A stretch of DNA of 64,000 nucleotides from Candidatus Korarchaeum sp. (GTDB taxonomy: Archaea > Korarchaeota > Korarchaeia > Korarchaeales > Korarchaeaceae). Below, piece after piece: positions 25,690 through 34,784 of this stretch. Position 1 is the stretch's first letter; each line of letters starts with the position of its first letter. The notes below the pieces were generated by a model. It searched no databases. It had not been told where the DNA came from and saw only the letters and a list, made by a program, of their open reading frames with translations. Both the position numbers and the translations under genes were made by a program. The stretch lies in contig JAJHQZ010000003.1 of the NCBI GenBank assembly GCA_020833055.1, positions 1 to 64,000 of the forward strand, written 5' to 3'.

Positions 25690-27465
25690 TTGCCGGGTAA
25701 GAGAATAGCTGTGATCGATAGGGATAGGTGCAACCCTAAGAAGTGCGGTCTAGAGTGCGTGAAGTACTGCCCGGAGGTGAGGATGGGAGTAGAAGATACG
25801 ATAAAGTTAGTCGATTCCACTCTGATAATAGATGAGAAATTGTGTACAGGATGCGGAATTTGTGTAAAGAAATGCCCATTTAATGCCATATCTGTAGTTA
25901 ACCTACCAGCACCTATCGAGGGCGAGGAAGTCCATAGATATGGAGTGAACGGGTTCACCCTCTTCAGGCTGCCGATAGTTAGGCCCTCTAAGGTCCTGGG
26001 CCTCATAGGTCCTAACGGCGTCGGGAAGACTACAGCTATTTCAATACTCTCGGGGAGAGTGAAGCCGAACCTAGGGATCGTCGATAGAGATGTCTCATGG
26101 GATGAGATTTTGGAGAGATTCAGGGGATCTGAGCTCCACTCCTACTTGAAGAAGCTTATCAACAATGAGATAAGGGTCATTTTGAAGCCCGAGAGGATAG
26201 ATAAAATACCTGAAGTAGTGAGAGGCAGAGTATCCGAGGTCTTGAGGAGAGTGGATGAGAGGGGCTCTTACGATGAGGTCAATTCCATTCTCGAGCTTGA
26301 GAATATAAGGGATAGGGATCTCAGGGAGTTGAGCGGTGGTGAGTTACAGAAAGTAGCTATAGCTGCGGCTTACTTGAGGGAGGGTGATCTCTACATATTC
26401 GATGAACCTACGAACTATCTAGATGTCTTCCAGAGGATGAAAGCCGCTAAGCTCCTGAGGGAGCTCCAGAATGAGAATAAGTCCTTGATAGTAGTTGAGC
26501 ACGATCTAGCGGTTTTAGATTACCTAAGCGATTACGTCCACATACTTTACGGTGAGCCCGGCGTATATGGTGTCGTGAGCCATCCTCATCCCACTAGGGA
26601 GGGCATAAACATATTCTTAGATGGCTATCTACCTGACGATAACGTCAGGTTCAGGGAAGAGGCTATATCCTTCCTGCAGAGGTCTGTCCCTTCCGAGCCC
26701 TCATCGGAGGTCCTGATCTCCTACTCAGACATGGTGAAACGCTTAAACGGATTCTCCCTCCGCGTGAGCGGTGCCCAGATATATGTGGGTGAGGTAGTTG
26801 TTGCTGTTGGGCCGAATGGGATCGGGAAGACTACTTTCATAAGGCTCTTAGCTGGGGAGCTCCAACCTGATGAGGGGAGCTTGAACGCGAACCTAAAGAT
26901 ATCTTATAAGCCTCAGTACGTCAAGCCAAGTTACGATGGGACTGTCGAATCCCTCTTGAGGAAAGTGGCTGGGCAGAACTACTCCAGTCCTTACTTCAGG
27001 GTAGAAGTCATGAGGAGGCTCGGCATAGAGCGGCTCTTAGATAAGTACTTGGATGAGTTGAGCGGTGGTGAGTTACAGAAAGTAGCTATAGCAGCTTGCC
27101 TAGGTAGGGAGGCCGATATATACTTAATAGATGAGCCTAGCGCATTCCTAGATGTTGAAGCTAGGTTCTCAGTAGCTAAAGCTATAAGGAGGAGGATAAA
27201 GGGAGAGAAGAAGGCAGTCATCGTCGTTGAGCACGATATACTCTCCATAGAGACTTACTCCGATAGGATAATGATATTCAGAGGGATACCCGGGAAGGAG
27301 GGTTATGCATCGGCGCCTAAGGACCCTAGGGAGGGGTTAAATGAGTTCCTGATGGACGTCGATATCACCTTCAGGAGGGATCCCGATACCGGTAGGCCCA
27401 GGGTGAACAAACCGGGGTCGAAGTTAGATCTGATGGCTAGAGCAACCGGGAGGTACTATCCTTGA
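25690..27465 (+). CDS. abce1: ribosome recycling ATPase ABCE1 (RNase L inhibitor homolog)
   Basis: 591 aa. N-terminal iron-sulfur domain with two ferredoxin motifs (CNPKKCGLECVKYCP and CTGCGICVKKCPF), then two ABC domains: Walker A GPNGVGKTT near 110 and GPNGIGKTT near 376, identical LSGGELQKVAIA signatures in both, Walker B YIFDEPTNYLD and YLIDEPSAFLD. ABCE1 splits ribosomes after termination. TTG start preceded by GAGGTGATCCC. A 38-bp stretch around the signature is identical at DNA level in both halves (26326-26363 and 27055-27092). Unusual neighbours: it is co-operonic with iorAB. Confidence 0.96.
   Translation: MPGKRIAVIDRDRCNPKKCGLECVKYCPEVRMGVEDTIKLVDSTLIIDEKLCTGCGICVKKCPFNAISVVNLPAPIEGEEVHRYGVNGFTLFRLPIVRPSKVLGLIGPNGVGKTTAISILSGRVKPNLGIVDRDVSWDEILERFRGSELHSYLKKLINNEIRVILKPERIDKIPEVVRGRVSEVLRRVDERGSYDEVNSILELENIRDRDLRELSGGELQKVAIAAAYLREGDLYIFDEPTNYLDVFQRMKAAKLLRELQNENKSLIVVEHDLAVLDYLSDYVHILYGEPGVYGVVSHPHPTREGINIFLDGYLPDDNVRFREEAISFLQRSVPSEPSSEVLISYSDMVKRLNGFSLRVSGAQIYVGEVVVAVGPNGIGKTTFIRLLAGELQPDEGSLNANLKISYKPQYVKPSYDGTVESLLRKVAGQNYSSPYFRVEVMRRLGIERLLDKYLDELSGGELQKVAIAACLGREADIYLIDEPSAFLDVEARFSVAKAIRRRIKGEKKAVIVVEHDILSIETYSDRIMIFRGIPGKEGYASAPKDPREGLNEFLMDVDITFRRDPDTGRPRVNKPGSKLDLMARATGRYYP
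26326..26363 (+). repeat. 38-bp direct repeat within abce1, copy 1
   Basis: Encodes the ABC signature of the first nucleotide-binding domain. All 38 bases match copy 2 at 27055-27092, including third codon positions. Confidence 0.9.
27055..27092 (+). repeat. 38-bp direct repeat within abce1, copy 2
   Basis: Same 38 bases as 26326-26363, in the second nucleotide-binding domain; the flanks diverge at once on both sides. Confidence 0.9.
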
Positions 27466-28130
27466 GTATCCTAGGCTTCCTCTCGGGAAGGGAGGAGGAG
27501 CTGAAGAGCTTTGGGATGAATTTAGATCCTATATATTCGATGATCTCACTCCTCCTCTTCTTCATCTTCAATGCAACATCTCTCCTCCTCTTGCAACTTA
27601 AGATATCATGTTCTAGTGCTATTCTAGATGATAGAGTGAGGGCATTCTTAGATGCGAAGGGTTTCCTCTTCCTCAATTCTTGGGTATTCATTGCCTTAAG
27701 CTGGTTCCTCACAGTAGCTCTATTCTCGAGATACGTACCTAGAGAACTTAATATGAGGAGGAGAAAGTATTTCTATCTTATAAGCAATTGTTCAATTATA
27801 TATGCGATCGTAGGGGGCCTCAATACGATTATATTGATGATCTTACCTGGTAGGATAATATCATGCGAGGGAGCTGGATGGAAGGAGCTCCTATCGAGAT
27901 TCTCGAGTGAGATGATAGATTACTTATTCTCCTTCCCGAACTCGATCCCCACGATCCTCTCCCTGCTCTCGATAATCTGGTTCTCATGGATATTATTCAG
28001 GATACATAGGATCTCCTTCGGGATGAATAGATACAAATCTTTCCTATATTCAGTAGGCTTCACTCTCGTATTCATCTCTATTTCGACTCTATTTATCGTA
28101 TCCTCAGCGATCATCTTATTACTCCTGTGA
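27462..28130 (+). CDS. polytopic membrane protein, unknown
   Basis: 222 aa. Four to five hydrophobic segments (about 25-45, 65-85, 100-122, 155-178 and 195-220). No motif is recognised. The TTG start overlaps the abce1 stop (TTGA), so it is translationally coupled to the operon end. The 3' end overlaps the convergent G1P dehydrogenase gene by 20 nt. Confidence 0.7.
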   Translation: MSILGFLSGREEELKSFGMNLDPIYSMISLLLFFIFNATSLLLLQLKISCSSAILDDRVRAFLDAKGFLFLNSWVFIALSWFLTVALFSRYVPRELNMRRRKYFYLISNCSIIYAIVGGLNTIILMILPGRIISCEGAGWKELLSRFSSEMIDYLFSFPNSIPTILSLLSIIWFSWILFRIHRISFGMNRYKSFLYSVGFTLVFISISTLFIVSSAIILLLL

Positions 28131-29226
28131 CCCGCGCTAATTTCTCAGCCGCGCTCAAAGTCAGGCCCGAACTCCCCAGTATTGTGTACCTCTCCCTCAC
28201 CTTGTGTGCTATAGTCAGGGCTTTCACTACCATATCAGGGCTTATACCAGCTTCCTCAGCAGTAGTAGGGACTCCAGCTTCTATCAGTTTATCCTTTATC
28301 ATCTTCCAATCTTGGCCCTGTAAATAAGCCATCATTATAGTGCCTATAGCTACTTGGATGCCGTGAGGCGCTGGCTTAGCACCGGCTTCCGATGAGAGTA
28401 TATCGAGAGCGTGACTGAACATATGCTCACTCCCGCTAGCTGGTCTCGAACTGCCTGCTATACTCATAGCTACACCGCTACCTATGAGGGCTTTGACCAG
28501 TATCCTGGTAGATTCCTCCAGACGCGTCCTTATCTCATGGGCATGATCCATCGCGATTTTAGCGCTCAATAAAGACATAGATGCAGCGTATTCACTATAA
28601 GGTTCATCTCTGAGCTTATATGCTAGCTCCCAATCCCTCACAGCTGTTATCTTAGCGACTAGGTCTCCGAATCCGGACTTGAATGTGATCGGGGATGCCC
28701 TATTTATTATCGTCGTATCGGCCAGAATAGCTGTGGGTGCCTCCACTCTTATCGCCCTCCCCAACCTCACTTCTATCTCCCTAGAGAGAGTGAAACTAAC
28801 TGAAGGTGAGGCTATACCATCGTGACTCGCTGCCGTGGGGACTACTATGTACCTGACACCTAGTTCTGAGGCCACTACTTTCGTAATGTCGAGCGGTTTC
28901 CCTCCTCCAACTCCTATGAGGAGGTCTACTCCAGATTTCCTCGCTTTACTGATTGTGTCCATTAGGTCCTCGAGCCCGCCCGTCGTCGTCACGTGTAGGA
29001 TCCTATAATCGGGCTCTAGTGAGGAGGCCAAGTCCTCCGCAATCGCTTTAGTCACGCTCGGCCCGCTTATCAAGAGGATCGGGGACCTTATATTCAGGCT
29101 CCTCAAGACTTCCTCGACTTTAGAGATGGCATTGGGACCGAAGAATATGTACCTGGGACTCTCTATCCTCTCCAATCCCTTCTTATTCTCCAGCTCCGAG
29201 CACCCAGATTGAATAGTTGAACTCAA
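28111..29226 (-). CDS. egsA: sn-glycerol-1-phosphate dehydrogenase
   Basis: 371 aa. NAD(P)-dependent G1P dehydrogenase family: dinucleotide site IGVGGGKPLDITKVV near 103, VPTAASHDGIASP near 131, metal ligands in EHMFSHAL (His) and APHGIQVAIGT (His) in the C-terminal helical domain. It reduces dihydroxyacetone phosphate to sn-glycerol-1-phosphate, the stereochemical base of archaeal lipids. A TATA-like gtataaataaacg near 29250-29262 lies about 28 nt before the TTG at 29226. Confidence 0.95.
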   Translation of the reverse strand: MSSTIQSGCSELENKKGLERIESPRYIFFGPNAISKVEEVLRSLNIRSPILLISGPSVTKAIAEDLASSLEPDYRILHVTTTGGLEDLMDTISKARKSGVDLLIGVGGGKPLDITKVVASELGVRYIVVPTAASHDGIASPSVSFTLSREIEVRLGRAIRVEAPTAILADTTIINRASPITFKSGFGDLVAKITAVRDWELAYKLRDEPYSEYAASMSLLSAKIAMDHAHEIRTRLEESTRILVKALIGSGVAMSIAGSSRPASGSEHMFSHALDILSSEAGAKPAPHGIQVAIGTIMMAYLQGQDWKMIKDKLIEAGVPTTAEEAGISPDMVVKALTIAHKVRERYTILGSSGLTLSAAEKLARVTGVIR

Positions 29227-29289
29227 TATAAGGTATTCGCGTCGGTAACGTTTATTTATACTACGATCTGGGAGGAGGTTAGGTGCTCT

Positions 29290-29988
29290 ATGAACAGCAG
29301 GGTCCTAATGGCAGTTGCTTTAAATGTGATATTCGTAGCGATCCTATTGATCTGGCCATTAATGAACTCCCCTAAGTTCACGATATCGATAGAAGAGAAG
29401 ACTGTTCCCTTGGGCGGGAAGTTGAACTTCACTATATCTTTCCCATCGGTACCATCTGAAGTAACTGCTGAAGTCGTAGATGCTGAGTTGAATAGGACCG
29501 TATACGTAACCTCATTCCCGCCTCGTAAGGAGATCAGAGGAAGCATAGATATAGAGGAGGGAAAGTATAGGATCGGTTTCCATATCTTGAGAATAAGAGC
29601 TACTTTAAATGGACAAGATATCACTGAGGAATCTTATTTCAGCGTATTTGGGGCTCCTCCTCTAGAACTAGAGCTTAAAGTAGAGAATCCTGTCTTAACA
29701 GTGAGAATAACTAACGCTACTTATGCTGAAGTGAGCAACAGAGTGTACGCGAGAGTGACCATGGATGGAAAGCCCGTCGAGAACGCTAAGCTCCTGGCAG
29801 TCTCTCTAGGATCTAACTCGACAGTTACTGAATATGTTAAGACCGATAGTGAGGGGAGGGCTTCCCTCGAGTGGCGTGCGAATGTGACCGGGAACTCAAC
29901 TTTCAGAGTCGTGGTCCAAGCTACGAAACCGGGTCACCCAATAGCATCAGGAGATATCACTATAGAGGTTATAGTGAGGAAAGACTAA
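29290..29988 (+). CDS. membrane-anchored extracellular protein with Ig-like domains
   Basis: 232 aa. One N-terminal signal anchor (about 6-24), then beta-rich sequence with two Ig-like/fibronectin-like units: about 30-120 and 125-232, the second containing the Big_1-like linker DGKPVENAKLLAVSL...TDSEGRASLEW. Several N-x-S/T sequons. Probably faces outside as an adhesive or S-layer-associated protein. Ends 4 nt into the convergent MetRS gene. Confidence 0.7.
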   Translation: MNSRVLMAVALNVIFVAILLIWPLMNSPKFTISIEEKTVPLGGKLNFTISFPSVPSEVTAEVVDAELNRTVYVTSFPPRKEIRGSIDIEEGKYRIGFHILRIRATLNGQDITEESYFSVFGAPPLELELKVENPVLTVRITNATYAEVSNRVYARVTMDGKPVENAKLLAVSLGSNSTVTEYVKTDSEGRASLEWRANVTGNSTFRVVVQATKPGHPIASGDITIEVIVRKD

Positions 29989-31664
29989 CTCTCTCTAGCC
30001 GAGAGGACTTCACCTTTTTCCCTCATTTGTTTTAACCTGTCTAGCAGTTCTTCTTTTTTTATTTTTCTGAATAAAGGTTCTAAAGAACGTACCTTCCCGT
30101 TCTCATGCTCTGAGAAAGCGACTCTGGCGTTGGGCTCACCTTCCAGTCCGAGCATATTCCAGAGCTTCTCAGCGGAGGAGGGCATGAATATATGCATGTA
30201 GAATGCGATTATCTTGATGAGAATGTAAGATGCGAGTACTGTGGAGTCCGCCCTCTTTCTATTTGATTCAAAGTCCTTCCATGGCTCTCTGTTATTGAAG
30301 AACCTATTTCCTAATCTCGCTATCTCTATGAATGCCCTCAGGGCATCTCTGAGCCTTATTTTCATCAAGTTCTCCTCTATCTCCCTGCTCATCTCCCTCA
30401 CCCTCTTGAGGAAGCTCGACGCTTCCTCGTCCAGCTCGACTGATGGTACCTGACCGCCGTATCTCGAGGCTATGAAGGAGAGGACCCTGTGTATCAAGTT
30501 ACCGATCGTATCGTTGAGCTCATCGTTCACTTTGGACTCAAAATCCTCCCATGAGAAACTCGTATCCTTAAGCTCAGGTCTCATATAGATCATGTAGAAC
30601 CTCCAGTAATCTGCCGGGAGTAGTTGGAGGGCCTCATCCATCCAGATACCTCTTCTCTCGCTCTTTGAGAATTTCTCACCTTCGTAGAGGAGGAACTCCG
30701 TAGAGGCGACACTGAACGGGAGCACGTAGTTTTCCCCACTAGCCATGAGGAGAGCGGGGAATATTATAGTGTGGAATGGGATGTTGTCCTTCCCTATGAA
30801 ATAAATAGATCTCGTATCCTCACTCTTCCAGAACTCCTCGAATTTCCCAGTCTCTCCTCTCCTGAGGAAGTACTCCTTCACAGCGGAAATGTATCCTAGG
30901 ACAGCCTCCATCCACACGTAGATAGTCTTCCCCTCAGAACCCGGGAAGGGCGCGGGGATCCCCCACTTATTATCCCTAGTTAGAGACCTCGGTCTGAGAC
31001 CCTCTTCTATCATCGATAGAGATAAGGCTTTTGCATTCTCGGGCAAATTATCATTCTCCTCTATATATTTTCTCAATTTCTCTGAGAACTTTGGGAGGTC
31101 GAAAAACCAATGCTTAGTCCTCCTCACCTCCGGCACGGAGCCGCATATCGAACACTTGGGATCTATCAGGTCAGTCGGATTGAGGAGCCTGCCGCATCTA
31201 TCGCATTGATCTCCATGGGCCCTCTCATAACCGCAATAAGGACAAGTCCCAGTAACGAACCTGTCCGGGAGGAATAACTCGTCCTTAGGGCAGTATAATT
31301 GCTCCGTTTCCCTCTCAAATATGTGACCCTCGTTATAGATCTTGAGGTAGAAGTCCCTGACGAATTCCTTATGAACATCGCTCTCAGTCCTCGTGTAGTT
31401 ATCATAGCTTATCCCGAAGCTCTCGAAGAGCCTAGTGACGTATTCGTGCATCTTATCCGTTAGCTCCTTAGGAGCTATTCCCCTCCTTATCGCTTCTATC
31501 TCTATAGGTGTCCCATGCTCATCTGAGCCGGAGACGAACACTACTTCCTCCCCCATCTTCCTCAGGAACCTAGCGAATACGTCTGAGGAGAGCACCTGGA
31601 CTAAGGTACCCAAGTGCGGGACGGCGTTTATGTAAGGCCAAGCTGAGGCTACTATCCACCTCAT
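29985..31664 (-). CDS. metG: methionyl-tRNA synthetase, catalytic subunit
   Basis: 559 aa from ATG at 31664 (MRWIVASAWPYINA), chosen because the minus-strand TATA at about 31690-31702 lies before it and GGGAGCG precedes it; longer frames to 31751 cross the promoter. Class I synthetase: HLGT in place of HIGH near 17, four-Cys zinc insert (CPKDE...CPYC...CDRCG...CSICG), and KFSKSERRG for KMSKS. There is no C-terminal tRNA-binding OB domain; a separate gene for it lies at 61843-62169. Confidence 0.95.
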   Translation of the reverse strand: MRWIVASAWPYINAVPHLGTLVQVLSSDVFARFLRKMGEEVVFVSGSDEHGTPIEIEAIRRGIAPKELTDKMHEYVTRLFESFGISYDNYTRTESDVHKEFVRDFYLKIYNEGHIFERETEQLYCPKDELFLPDRFVTGTCPYCGYERAHGDQCDRCGRLLNPTDLIDPKCSICGSVPEVRRTKHWFFDLPKFSEKLRKYIEENDNLPENAKALSLSMIEEGLRPRSLTRDNKWGIPAPFPGSEGKTIYVWMEAVLGYISAVKEYFLRRGETGKFEEFWKSEDTRSIYFIGKDNIPFHTIIFPALLMASGENYVLPFSVASTEFLLYEGEKFSKSERRGIWMDEALQLLPADYWRFYMIYMRPELKDTSFSWEDFESKVNDELNDTIGNLIHRVLSFIASRYGGQVPSVELDEEASSFLKRVREMSREIEENLMKIRLRDALRAFIEIARLGNRFFNNREPWKDFESNRKRADSTVLASYILIKIIAFYMHIFMPSSAEKLWNMLGLEGEPNARVAFSEHENGKVRSLEPLFRKIKKEELLDRLKQMREKGEVLSARES

Positions 31665-31687
31665 CTTCGCTCCCAATCTGGGCGTCA

Positions 31688-31702
31688 TAACAATTTTAAG
31701 CG
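31688..31702. promoter_or_regulatory. shared bidirectional TATA region
   Basis: aacaattttaagcg is nearly symmetrical. On the plus strand it sits about 26 nt before the GTG at 31722; on the minus strand about 30 nt before the ATG of metG at 31664. One box may drive both genes. Confidence 0.5.
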
Positions 31703-31721
31703 TATCCCCACACTGGGTCCC

Positions 31722-32192
31722 GTGGGATCGCTCGAGGATTGTATATATCAAATGAATGAGGAGTTCCTAATGCTACTTGAGGAATTAGAATCAGAGCCAG
31801 AGCGACATAGGAGGGTGAGGGATCTCTGTAGGATGAGTGGGTACCTCAGATTTCTCTTCTTCGAGACGTTACATGAGAACGTTCGGGATGCTGAGGGAGG
31901 GGATCTCAAGACCCTCATATGCGGGATCCCTCTAGTCATAATGAGGAGCGTTGAGTTTTGTGAGAGTTCTGTCGATGCCGAGGAGAAGGGACTGGCTTGC
32001 GATGTCATGAGAGATACTCTCTATCTTGCCTTGATAATCGCTAGGAAGTTCAGGAAGGATGAGCCATTATTAGATATCCTAAGTGAACTGCTCATAGAAT
32101 CCGATCCTGGATCTCTCGATGAAAGATCTGTTGATGAACTCTCAGTACTCGCTAAAGAATTCTCAAATTCTTTCATTAAGCTATTTAGATGA
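31722..32192 (+). CDS. hypothetical helical protein
   Basis: 156 aa, acidic and almost all helical, with Cys scattered through the middle (residues 7, 36, 67, 79, 90). No domain recognised. The GTG start at 31722 is supported by the TATA box 26 nt upstream (leaderless); an ATG at 31755 is the alternative. It ends 12 nt inside the convergent ribL gene. Confidence 0.6.
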   Translation: MGSLEDCIYQMNEEFLMLLEELESEPERHRRVRDLCRMSGYLRFLFFETLHENVRDAEGGDLKTLICGIPLVIMRSVEFCESSVDAEEKGLACDVMRDTLYLALIIARKFRKDEPLLDILSELLIESDPGSLDERSVDELSVLAKEFSNSFIKLFR

Positions 32193-32615
32193 ACAGAATA
32201 AGTTTAACACTCTCTCGACTATCGATGAAGATGAACTATCGCCGAACCTAGGCAATCTAACTATTTCCACATTCAATCCCCTCTTCAGGAGCTCTTCCTT
32301 CAACCATTTCTCATCTGCCCACTGATCGTAACCCAAAGCGATGACATCGGGCTTCAGTTTCACTATAGATTCTATAGGATCCCTCTCCCCTAACACTACT
32401 TTATCGACCGGCTTCAGATTCTTCACTATATAAGCCCTTATGGATTCCTCTAGTATCGGCTCCCTCCCCTTGTACTTCCTCACGTTCTCATCCCTAGCTA
32501 CCACGACTACTAATTCACCATCATCTCCAGCTAAACTCTTCGCCCTCCAGAGCATTTTTATGTGACCCTCGTGGATTATATCGAAAGTCCCAGCGACCAT
32601 GACCCTACGTCCCAT
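32181..32615 (-). CDS. ribL: FAD synthetase, archaeal RibL type
   Basis: 144 aa from ATG at 32615. Cytidylyltransferase fold with the HxGH nucleotide site in GTFDIIHEGHI near 14 and the YDQWA segment near 98 (LGYDQWADE). Archaeal RibL adenylates FMN to FAD; the close relatives are glycerol-3-phosphate cytidylyltransferases, so confidence rests on the archaeal subfamily pattern. A TATA-like run near 32640 gives a near-leaderless message; TTG at 32624 is the alternative. Confidence 0.82.
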   Translation of the reverse strand: MGRRVMVAGTFDIIHEGHIKMLWRAKSLAGDDGELVVVVARDENVRKYKGREPILEESIRAYIVKNLKPVDKVVLGERDPIESIVKLKPDVIALGYDQWADEKWLKEELLKRGLNVEIVRLPRFGDSSSSSIVERVLNLFCSSK

Positions 32616-32675
32616 TCCGAGCAATAAAATTCCTAAAGATTAAAAAAGGTATCATCGAACTTAAGATGGTCGGGA

Positions 32676-33563
32676 ATGCTCGAGGATATACTCAAGGAGG
32701 AGAGGCTGTCCATATGCAGTCATGGGGAGGATTTAGATGGCCTCGTATCAGCTTCCTTAATGATGGTAGTGAGACCTGAGGGTCTGGAAATCCACTTCTC
32801 AGCCCCTTATGAGATAAAGAATAGTGAGAGCAGTTACGATATAGTCCTGGATCTCCCTCCTCCTAGGGGAGGGGCTAGAGTGCTCATAGATCATCACATC
32901 TCTAACTCATCTGCTCTGGATAGAGTGGCGATCCCTATACTGAGGACGGACTCCCCTTCGACAGCTAGGATAGTGTACGAGCTCATCAGCGAGTGGGAGC
33001 CCGGGATAGAGAGGTACTCAGCAGCAGTTGAGCTCACAGATGAGATCGATTCAGGTAAAATGGATTTAAAATCCGCTATCTTCACATCAGCTGTAAGGAA
33101 GTTATTCAAGGAGAGGAGGAAGAAGCTCATCAATATATGTAAGGATATCCTAAAATATCCCCCGAATTCTACGGAATCTTTGATAGAACTTCCCTCAATA
33201 AGATCAGAAGTTAATCTTATAATGAGAGAATATGGAAATTTAATTGATAAGATTCTGGGACTCCCCGGCGGAGACTCTATCTTGCTGAGGATAGAGAGCT
33301 ACCCATCTTACCTCGTACCCATCATTCAACTCGCTGCCAATAGCTACAAACTCTTAGGTACGGTGACTAGAGGATCCGACGGCCTCTTGAGGCTCTCCAT
33401 AAGGAGCAGAACTGATTCCCCCCTGACAGCCCTTCAATTAGCTGAAGCTTTCGGAGGCGGGGGACATGAGCATGCTGCTGGAGCTCTAATAATGCCATCG
33501 AGAATGCCTGAGGTTATAGAGAGGATAAGGAATTTCATGTCCCTTGAGGTAATAGACCTCTGA
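32676..33563 (+). CDS. DHH/DHHA1 family phosphoesterase (RecJ-like)
   Basis: 295 aa. Motifs: SHGEDLDGLVSAS (DxD type) near 15, DLPPPRGG near 56, IDHHIS (DHH) near 67, and C-terminal AFGGGGHEHAAGA (DHHA1 substrate loop) near 264. Such archaeal proteins act as nanoRNases, cyclic-dinucleotide or ssDNA phosphodiesterases, and relatives associate with GINS. This copy is short and lacks the RecJ OB domain. ATG start shortly after a divergent start of ribL; the two share a 60-nt control region. Confidence 0.82.
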   Translation: MLEDILKEERLSICSHGEDLDGLVSASLMMVVRPEGLEIHFSAPYEIKNSESSYDIVLDLPPPRGGARVLIDHHISNSSALDRVAIPILRTDSPSTARIVYELISEWEPGIERYSAAVELTDEIDSGKMDLKSAIFTSAVRKLFKERRKKLINICKDILKYPPNSTESLIELPSIRSEVNLIMREYGNLIDKILGLPGGDSILLRIESYPSYLVPIIQLAANSYKLLGTVTRGSDGLLRLSIRSRTDSPLTALQLAEAFGGGGHEHAAGALIMPSRMPEVIERIRNFMSLEVIDL

Positions 33564-33854
33564 GAAAGATTTTAGAGAGCCTTATGCAGAGAGACTGGGG
33601 GCGATGAGGTAGGAGGTGATCTATGATCTTATGATTATATTCATGAAACCGAGCCCCCGGATGAATATGCCTTCAAGTGAAAGATCTTCCCCTATTTCAG
33701 AAGTTTCAGCGGACTTATATCTATAATAAAGACTCGATGAACTCTCGGGAGGCCTAATCCGAAGGATCCGAGGGTTTCTTGAGTCCTATCCGTTACTTAA
33801 GCAAGCTAGTACTCGAGCCCAATCTTTATCTTAAAATAGATACTTCGTAACCAC

Positions 33855-34208
33855 ATGCGGGCTCTCGTCAGGGATGTGAGATCTATAGAGTTCTCAGATG
33901 TCCCAGGGGCGAGAGGAACTCAGATCAAGTGGTTGATCTCCCCTAAAGATGGAGCACCGACTTTCGCGATGAGATTGATCAGGATAGAAGCTAATGGTGA
34001 GATACCGGAGCACTCGCACCCATGGGAGCATGAGATATTCATCCTAAAGGGGAGTGGAAAGATAAGAGTCTATGAAACGATCTATGATGTCTCGGAGGGG
34101 GATGCTGTACTGATACCTCCTGACGCGCCTCACGAGTATCACGCGGATACTGAGATGCTCTTCATATGCTTGATCCCGAACAGCGGGGTACCGCCTGAGT
34201 ACAGGTGA
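33855..34208 (+). CDS. cupin-domain protein
   Basis: 117 aa, single cupin barrel. Metal motif 1 is HSHPWEHEIFILKG (HxH...E) near 56 and motif 2 ends PPDAPHEYHA near 92. Small cupins of this type bind a metal and serve as isomerases, dioxygenases or sensors; no substrate is evident. A TATA-like aatctttatcttaaaat about 30 nt upstream suggests a leaderless ATG. Four bases separate it from thpR. Confidence 0.8.
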   Translation: MRALVRDVRSIEFSDVPGARGTQIKWLISPKDGAPTFAMRLIRIEANGEIPEHSHPWEHEIFILKGSGKIRVYETIYDVSEGDAVLIPPDAPHEYHADTEMLFICLIPNSGVPPEYR

Positions 34209-34212
34209 TCCC

Positions 34213-34776
34213 TTGCCGATAAGGAGCTTCATAGCGATTGATATAGAGGATCCCGAAGTTATCTCGAAGATATTGAGTATACAGGAGGAGATATGCTCAT
34301 CATCAGCGAAACTGAAGCCCGTTGAGAGGGAGAACTTGCACTTAACCCTTAAGTTCCTGGGGGAAGTGGAGGAGGGTAAGCTCGCTCATGTGAAGGATAC
34401 TATGGATGATATTTTGAAGAAATTCTCAAAATTTAGGATGAAATTAAAAGGAATTGGAGCATTTCCAACAATAAATAGACCAAATGTTGTCTGGATAGGA
34501 GTCGAGGAAGGTAGAGACTCTTTCGTGAGAGTAGCTATTGAGCTAGATAGAGCTCTCTCCAGGATGGGATTCCAGAGGGAAAGGGAGATAGAGCCTCACT
34601 TGACGGTAGCTAGAGTCAAGGGCCCTATAGGAAACCTACCAGAGGTCATAAGGAGGCTCTCTGATATAGAGATCGGTTACATCGATGTGAGGGAGGTGAA
34701 ATTGAAGAAGAGCACTTTAACCCCTAAGGGGCCCATATACGAGGATATGTACATCGTGGAGCTATCAAGCGAGTGA
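34213..34776 (+). CDS. thpR: RNA 2',3'-cyclic phosphodiesterase
   Basis: 187 aa. Two HxT motifs define the 2H family: HLTLKFLGEV near 45 and HLTVARVKG near 129. The enzyme opens 2',3'-cyclic phosphates on RNA ends and is associated with tRNA splicing. TTG start after GAGGTGATCCC-like context (aggtgatccc) overlapping the end of the cupin gene. Confidence 0.92.
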   Translation: MPIRSFIAIDIEDPEVISKILSIQEEICSSSAKLKPVERENLHLTLKFLGEVEEGKLAHVKDTMDDILKKFSKFRMKLKGIGAFPTINRPNVVWIGVEEGRDSFVRVAIELDRALSRMGFQREREIEPHLTVARVKGPIGNLPEVIRRLSDIEIGYIDVREVKLKKSTLTPKGPIYEDMYIVELSSE

Positions 34777-34784
34777 GAGGGATC

